Source of the DNA: Allomyces arbusculus | Lineage: Eukaryota; Blastocladiomycota; Blastocladiomycetes; Blastocladiales; Blastocladiaceae | NCBI GenBank assembly: GCA_027604705.1 | Contig: JADHYV010000006.1 | Coordinates: forward strand, 124,001 to 188,000 | DNA: 64,000 nucleotides | Direction: 5' to 3' | Translations under genes and position numbers: made by a program | Part shown: positions 59,533 through 64,000 of the stretch, piece after piece | Layout: each line of letters begins with the position of its first letter | Position numbering within the stretch: position 1 is the stretch's first letter | Notes under the pieces: model-generated | Seen by the model: only the letters and a program-made list of their open reading frames with translations | The model's database searches: none | Told to the model about the DNA's origin: nothing

Positions 59533-61284
59533 ATGGCCCCAGCGTGGGCGTCTATCGAACGCCTCCCAATTGACGTGCTTGAGCTTCTCTGCCAACATGT
59601 GCACGGCGAGGATGGGGCTGGACGCGGTGGTGATCTTTTCGAATTTGCGCTCGCCTCTGCATTCTTCTTTGCGCCGGCTGTGCGGGCCGCCCTCTGCTTT
59701 CGGCCGCGCCATGATGCACACTGGCCTGCAGTCTATGAACGGAATGATTGGGAAGCCACCGCTCCGGATCACCAGAGCCTTTCACGCCCAAAGAATCATG
59801 TTGTTGGATCCTATTTTGTGACCTGGCGAGACAATGACATTCCGACCTTAATTCGACTGGTTCTGCCGGCGCGTGATCGCAACCGCGGCCGCCTGAGCCG
59901 CATGTTTCGGACATGGCGACCACACATTCATAACAGCATGGGCCCAGAATCCTCTGCGGTGACCAATGGCCTGTCGCGCTTGTCGCTTCACTGGTCATTT
60001 TTGAGGATTCCGCTGCACCAAGTTATGCACTTCCAAGTTGGAGACACGAATTGGCCGCTCGTCCCGTCATTGTGCCGTTATCTGAGGATTAACGAGGGCG
60101 ATTGCTTTCAAGATGATGACGGCTCATGGCCCAATTGTCCATCCACTGTCGTCAATCTCTCGCTGAACACGTACTCGCTTGAACCTCAATACGCTGCCCA
60201 ATATCTCCCGCCCCACCTTCGGTCATTTTCGCTCACTATCAAGCATTCTGCCGTGTATGAGGCGTTGTCGCCATTGTATCAAAAGTTGCCCAGCACGTTG
60301 GTGGTCCTCAAGCTCCGCCACGGATCGGCTATTGCGTCCTGGTTTCGTCTTGAATCTCGAGTGAGCCAAATTGGCGCGGCTTTGGCCTCCTTGCCGAACC
60401 TGATGGTGTTTCACCATGAGCTGCTGTCCATCGCCGACGTGTGTTATGTCCTGCAAGGGCTTGCATCGCGTTGTGGTGGCCAGGTTGTCAAGATGCGCAC
60501 TCTTTCGCTCAGTATTTTGCCACCTGACGCGAGCGAGTTGCTGGAAAGTCGCGAGTCTGGCTTGTTCTTGACGCCGGGAGCAAAGTGGGAGGCAATGTGC
60601 CGCTCAGCAAATGCTCTGCTTGATATTGACCAAGTTCACCTGGAACAGCTTGAACACTGGGACACAGATAGTCATGAAGCTGATCATGCTCGTGCCGCAT
60701 TCTCTGTGCTCATCTTTCTCCCGGTTCCATCGCGGTCGCTTTCCGCTTCGCTTGTGGAATGGCACCCTGAATTCATGCCAGCTCTTGTCAACCACATTGC
60801 GCAGTCGCCAACCATGTTTGAGCTGCGCTTGAAGAGCCAGGTCAGGCCGCAGCTGCACGATGGGCACGCCATGTTCTCGCAAGAGGGGATGGTCACGAGT
60901 GCTGCCTGGACTTTTCCCTCTTCCCTGACGCACATCAATCTGGATTGCCACTTGACATCCGAGGATTTGGGGTCTCTGGCACCCCATTGGCCGTCGCAGC
61001 TCATGTACCTGAATATTTCTTGCAACGACATCGCGACTGTCGCCACGCCGTTTCCATCGGGACTGCGCACGCTCAACCTTGCTGAGAACCCGCTGGGCGA
61101 TGATGAGCACCCGGAAGTGTGGATCGAGGCACTACCGCGCTCGTTGCGCAAGCTCAACGTCGCTGATTGCGGGTTGTCGGCGCATGCCCTGGAGCTAATC
61201 GAAAGTGTCGTGCAATGCTCGGGGACGACACCCACTGGCAAGCCAAGGCTGGTCGTTCAGGCCACAGGAGCTGGCAGCACGTAA
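59533..61284 (+). CDS. F-box-like/LRR family protein 3
   Basis: Intact single exon, 583 residues, ATG at 59533 (MAPAWASIERLPIDVLELLC, the F-box-like start). It shares the family order: FEFALASAFFFAPAVRAALC, HWSFLRIPLHQVMHFQVGDT, WPNCPSTVVNLSLNTYSLEP, LPPHLRSFSLTIK and MVFHHELLSIADVCYVLQGL. C-terminal LRRs follow (FPSSLTHINLD, WPSQLMYLNISCNDIATVA, FPSGLRTLNLAENPLGDDE), then the end block WIEALPRSLRKLNVADCGL and GKPRLVV. It is closest to the relics just upstream and downstream, forming a plus-strand cluster distinct from the minus-strand one at 12.8-19.4 kb. Role unknown. Confidence 0.87.
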   Translation: MAPAWASIERLPIDVLELLCQHVHGEDGAGRGGDLFEFALASAFFFAPAVRAALCFRPRHDAHWPAVYERNDWEATAPDHQSLSRPKNHVVGSYFVTWRDNDIPTLIRLVLPARDRNRGRLSRMFRTWRPHIHNSMGPESSAVTNGLSRLSLHWSFLRIPLHQVMHFQVGDTNWPLVPSLCRYLRINEGDCFQDDDGSWPNCPSTVVNLSLNTYSLEPQYAAQYLPPHLRSFSLTIKHSAVYEALSPLYQKLPSTLVVLKLRHGSAIASWFRLESRVSQIGAALASLPNLMVFHHELLSIADVCYVLQGLASRCGGQVVKMRTLSLSILPPDASELLESRESGLFLTPGAKWEAMCRSANALLDIDQVHLEQLEHWDTDSHEADHARAAFSVLIFLPVPSRSLSASLVEWHPEFMPALVNHIAQSPTMFELRLKSQVRPQLHDGHAMFSQEGMVTSAAWTFPSSLTHINLDCHLTSEDLGSLAPHWPSQLMYLNISCNDIATVATPFPSGLRTLNLAENPLGDDEHPEVWIEALPRSLRKLNVADCGLSAHALELIESVVQCSGTTPTGKPRLVVQATGAGST

Positions 61285-61724
61285 TGGGCCTGCTGTGTTG
61301 CGATATATGGTGTGGGAATCGCCGGCGGTCAACTGCAACCACGAGTTGAGCCAAAGTTTAGGGTGAGATGTGCGAATTTGGCCTGACATGCCATTGAATG
61401 AAACTGAAATATTGATTTTTGTTTACACGCGCTCTGATCTTTGTGCCTTATTGTGAACGCTCGGTCTCCCATGGTCAACGGGTGGAGAGAGCAGATGAGA
61501 ACAGAAATTGCGTTGACAAGCTTGTGGAGGTTGCAGGCCCAAGCATCGGTGGAACTGAGGGTGCCAGTGGCAAGAGCAACACCAGCAACAGAATCAAGCT
61601 TGGATGGAGAAAACCAAACCGCCCGTACGCATCACGTGAACGACAAGTGTTTGCAATTTCTCGCGTCGCGGCGGCCGCCGCATCTCCAACGTCTCGATCT
61701 CGGCCACTGATCACGCGTGCCCAC
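61285..61724. other. Intergenic region
   Basis: Mostly featureless; a possible LRR scrap (PPHLQRLDLGH) near 61680 belongs to the next relic. Confidence 0.45.
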
Positions 61725-61944
61725 ACCGCTCCCGTTGAGCCTGCGCTCGCTTGATCTTTCTGATAACCCGCTGGTCAAAGGGGAACCAATTGTGGCGTGA
61801 GTTGAAGTGCTTCCTCTCTCGCTGCGCAAGCTTTACGTCGGGGATTGCAAGCTGGAGAAGCACGATTTTGACCTTCTTGTTTGGGCCGTGGAGCGCTCTG
61901 GCACAACGCCTGCAGGGAAGCCGAGGCTGGTCGTGAAGACTTGA
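61725..61944 (+). pseudogene. C-terminal fragment of an F-box-like/LRR family gene
   Basis: LPLSLRSLDLSDNPLVKGEP, an interrupting stop, then LPLSLRKLYVGDCKLEKHDF and GTTPAGKPRLVVKT with a stop at 61944. It matches the last 75 residues of family protein 3; the rest is absent. Confidence 0.8.
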
Positions 61945-62289
61945 AGTGATTCTTGCGCCCTGACCTGAGGAATAGCAGCACCTGGCGTGACTTGATTTCT
62001 TGCTTTTTTTTTCCGTCGAGCCATGAAGCAAGCGTGCGTGGGCAACGCTCGTCATATCATACCAGAACGGGTAAATACGGGAACGCATTGTTGAGAAACG
62101 AATGGAACCCAAAAAGATGTACAAAAGAATGCCGTGTGCGTGGACTCTGTGCAATGACCGTGCGTGTGTGGGGGAACGCAACACAACGACAAAAGTCAAT
62201 CAACAAGGAGCCGCAACTTGCCCACGCGGATGCATGCGCGAGCCAGCAGCGTCCACGGACCAAACCACCATATCCACTTCTTGCCGCGC
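61945..62289. other. 3' flank of the NPC2-like gene
   Basis: No supported gene. Confidence 0.5.
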
Positions 62290-62953
62290 TTAGTGGAAGG
62301 TGAGCTGGGCCTGGATGCACGTCACCTGCGCGCCCTCCTGGTCCGTGACGTCGGCCGTGATGAAGAACGTGCCCTAAGTACGACACCAAGACGCAACGCG
62401 TCAATCTCCTATCCAAATGCGTCACTCTGTCCCTCGAATACCAAGAAAAGCAAACCCGTACCGGCGGAATCTCTCTGGGCAAATCAAACTCGGACCGAAT
62501 CACGATCGGGCCCGGCTGGACGGGGCACTCCATCCCGACCTGGCCAATCTCCTTGCACATGTCCATGTCCTGCTTGAGCAGCTGAATAAACTTGCCAAGC
62601 TTGACCACGACGTGCACGGTCGACCCTTGATCGAGCGTCGATTTCAGCGTGCCCTTGGCCTCGACGACGAACTTTTGGCCGCGGCGCGGCGGGTCCGGAA
62701 TCAACTTGAGGTCATCGAGGTCGAGCAGGTCCGACTCAGAGTTTTTGCGGCACGGGCCCACCGAGTGGATCGTAATCGGACCCGTCGAGTGCGTGGGCGC
62801 CAGACCTTGGATGAACGAGTGCTGGTCCAAGCTGGCAAAGGCGTCGGACAGGCTCGGCGCGGGCGACGCGTGCGCGGCCGGCACGGAGACGACGAGGACG
62901 AGCGCGAGCGCCGCGGCCGTGATGGCGAGAAGCGGGGTGGAGTTGAGCGACAT
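62290..62953 (-). CDS. NPC2: NPC2-like sterol/phospholipid transfer protein (ML domain)
   Basis: Secreted or vacuolar lipid carrier. Exons 62953-62462 and 62373-62290 give 191 residues. The signal peptide is LLAITAAALALVLVVSVPA. The mature ML domain starts near IHSVGPCRKNSESDLLDLDD, with LKLIPDPPRRGQKFVVEAKG and STVHVVVKLGKFIQLLKQ. Cysteine pairs lie at the expected places (GPC, DMCKE with ECPVQPG, VTCIQ). The last exon reads GTFFITADVTDQEGAQVTCI and ends LTFH. Fungal members (PG/PI transfer proteins) carry sterols or phospholipids to the vacuolar membrane. Divergent from IPI3. The tail lacks the C-terminal motif of animal NPC2, as in most fungi. Confidence 0.92.
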
Positions 62954-63563
62954 GGTGGAGCGGGCGTCGCGTCGTTAACTTGGGCGAGCGGGATTTGGTC
63001 GACAAATGCACGTCGGTGAGGCGCGGTTGGTTGGTCAGGTGCTTGGTGGCGATGGATGGGGAGAGGACGCGAATGCACGCTCTGTCCAAGGCCGGTTTTA
63101 TTGCGTCGCGGCTGCAGCTACTGTTGTCGTGTCGTCGTGAGGGAGGTGCGCGGCGTGGCGGGGATGGTTGCGGGCTTGGTCGTGGAAGGCGCGGCGCTCG
63201 CGGCCACGGAAGCGATGACGAGGGCAGCAGGTGCGGTGCCTGTTCGCAGCTTGTGCCTTGGTTCGTGTCGGGTTTGCGGCAGGTTTGCCCGATGTTGGGC
63301 GGTGTGAGGCGTGTGTGTCCCGCACCTTGTCGATTTAGCGCCACGAAGATGCTGCCCGGCAACAGGGAGCGTGCCCTCACTTGACCGTGTCCACTGTCAC
63401 ACGTCCACACCTTGGCGAGCATGCTGATTCTGATCAGTCAACCACCATTCATTGCATTGCCAAACCATTGACGTCGAGTCGTTGCCGCCGCCCACGTTCA
63501 GCAGCCAACAAGAGCAACCGACACCCTGCGAGTGAACCAAACGACGAACATCGACTTGCCAGC
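62954..63563. other. Divergent upstream region of NPC2-like and IPI3
   Basis: 610 bp between ATGs; no supported gene. Confidence 0.5.
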
Positions 63564-64000
63564 CATGCGCGAAGCGTTTCTTGCCGTCACGTCGGCCGAC
63601 CCGCTCGCCGCGCTCTACGACGTGCATTCCGGCCAGACGCTGCACGCCTTCAAGCCTTGCACCGTGCCAAGCGCACACGCCGTCGCTCCCCTGTCCTCGT
63701 CCACCCCGCATTTTGCCGCGTTGCAAAAGGACAAGGGCATTATTGCCGTCTTCTCGCACGACCGTGACCAGCCCATTGCCAAGTGGCCGTTGCCCGAAAA
63801 GCTCACGTGTCTCGCCAGTTCCGCGTCGTGCCGATTCCTGATCGCGGGCGCCGAGTCGGGGAAAGTCTACGTGTGGGATGTCGCGAGCGGCACGCTGCTC
63901 AATGTGATCGAGGCGCATTTCCAGACCGTGACGGTCGTTCGCTTCTCGCGCGATGACCGGTGGGTCGCAACGGCAAGTGCCGACGCGGCGATCAAGGTGT
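63564..64000 (+). CDS. IPI3: Pre-rRNA processing WD40 protein IPI3 (WDR18), 5' part
   Basis: Subunit of the Rix1 complex in 60S ribosome maturation and pre-replication assembly. The ATG at 63564 opens MREAFLAVTSADPLAALYDV; 145 residues are visible before the window ends. WD blocks match the family: KLTCLASSASCRFLIAGAES, GKVYVWDVASGTLLNVIEAH and VTVVRFSRDDRWVATASADA. The rest of the propeller and the C-terminal helix lie outside. No intron is seen so far. Confidence 0.85.

Overview
The window is nuclear DNA of a GC-rich, intron-bearing fungus that makes flagellated zoospores. Three things support this. There is a chitin-synthase export chaperone (CHS7 family). There is a cilium/flagellum protein (CFAP58 family), which is lost in non-flagellated fungi. 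There are also secreted polygalacturonase and fungalysin genes. A blastocladialean or chytrid-like lineage fits; the exact clade is inference. Introns are short (about 58-133 nt). Their 5' splice sites are unusual: among 38 donors placed here the fourth intron base is C in 27, T in 10 and A in only one, while G at position 5 is nearly constant.

Layout. 1-9.7 kb: two tandem K+/H+ antiporter genes (the first runs off the left edge) and a methionine aminopeptidase 2 gene, all on the minus strand. 10.4-11.8 kb: a secreted endopolygalacturonase with a TATA box. 12.8-20.2 kb: a cluster of F-box-like/LRR paralogues, two intact and the rest decayed. 20.9-22.4 kb: a second methionine aminopeptidase 2 gene; 531 bp are identical between the two copies, a sign of recent gene conversion. 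23.4-30.4 kb: CHS7, a large WD40 protein preceded by a stop-start uORF, a 68-residue cysteine-rich protein with a CaaX end, and a two-exon unknown gene. 30.7-39.3 kb: CFAP58, a BAR-SH3 membrane-remodelling protein, a small secreted protein and the tRNA 2-thiouridylase. 39.9-48.8 kb: a bZIP factor, a fungalysin and a trehalose-6-phosphate synthase whose phosphatase domain has lost catalytic residues. 49.7-54.3 kb: a compact housekeeping block with a farnesylatable type I Hsp40, LSM2, a class II eIF4E and a Gag1-like protein. 55.3-62 kb: a second F-box-like/LRR cluster on the plus strand (one intact gene, three relics) and an NPC2-like relic. 62.3-64 kb: an intact NPC2-like gene and the 5' part of IPI3.

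Most genes are ordinary cell functions: ion homeostasis, N-terminal methionine removal, translation, tRNA modification and ribosome assembly. The accessory layer is the birth-and-death F-box-like/LRR family, the secreted hydrolases and several small unrecognised genes. I saw no rRNA or tRNA gene, CRISPR array, transposase, reverse transcriptase or virus-derived element.
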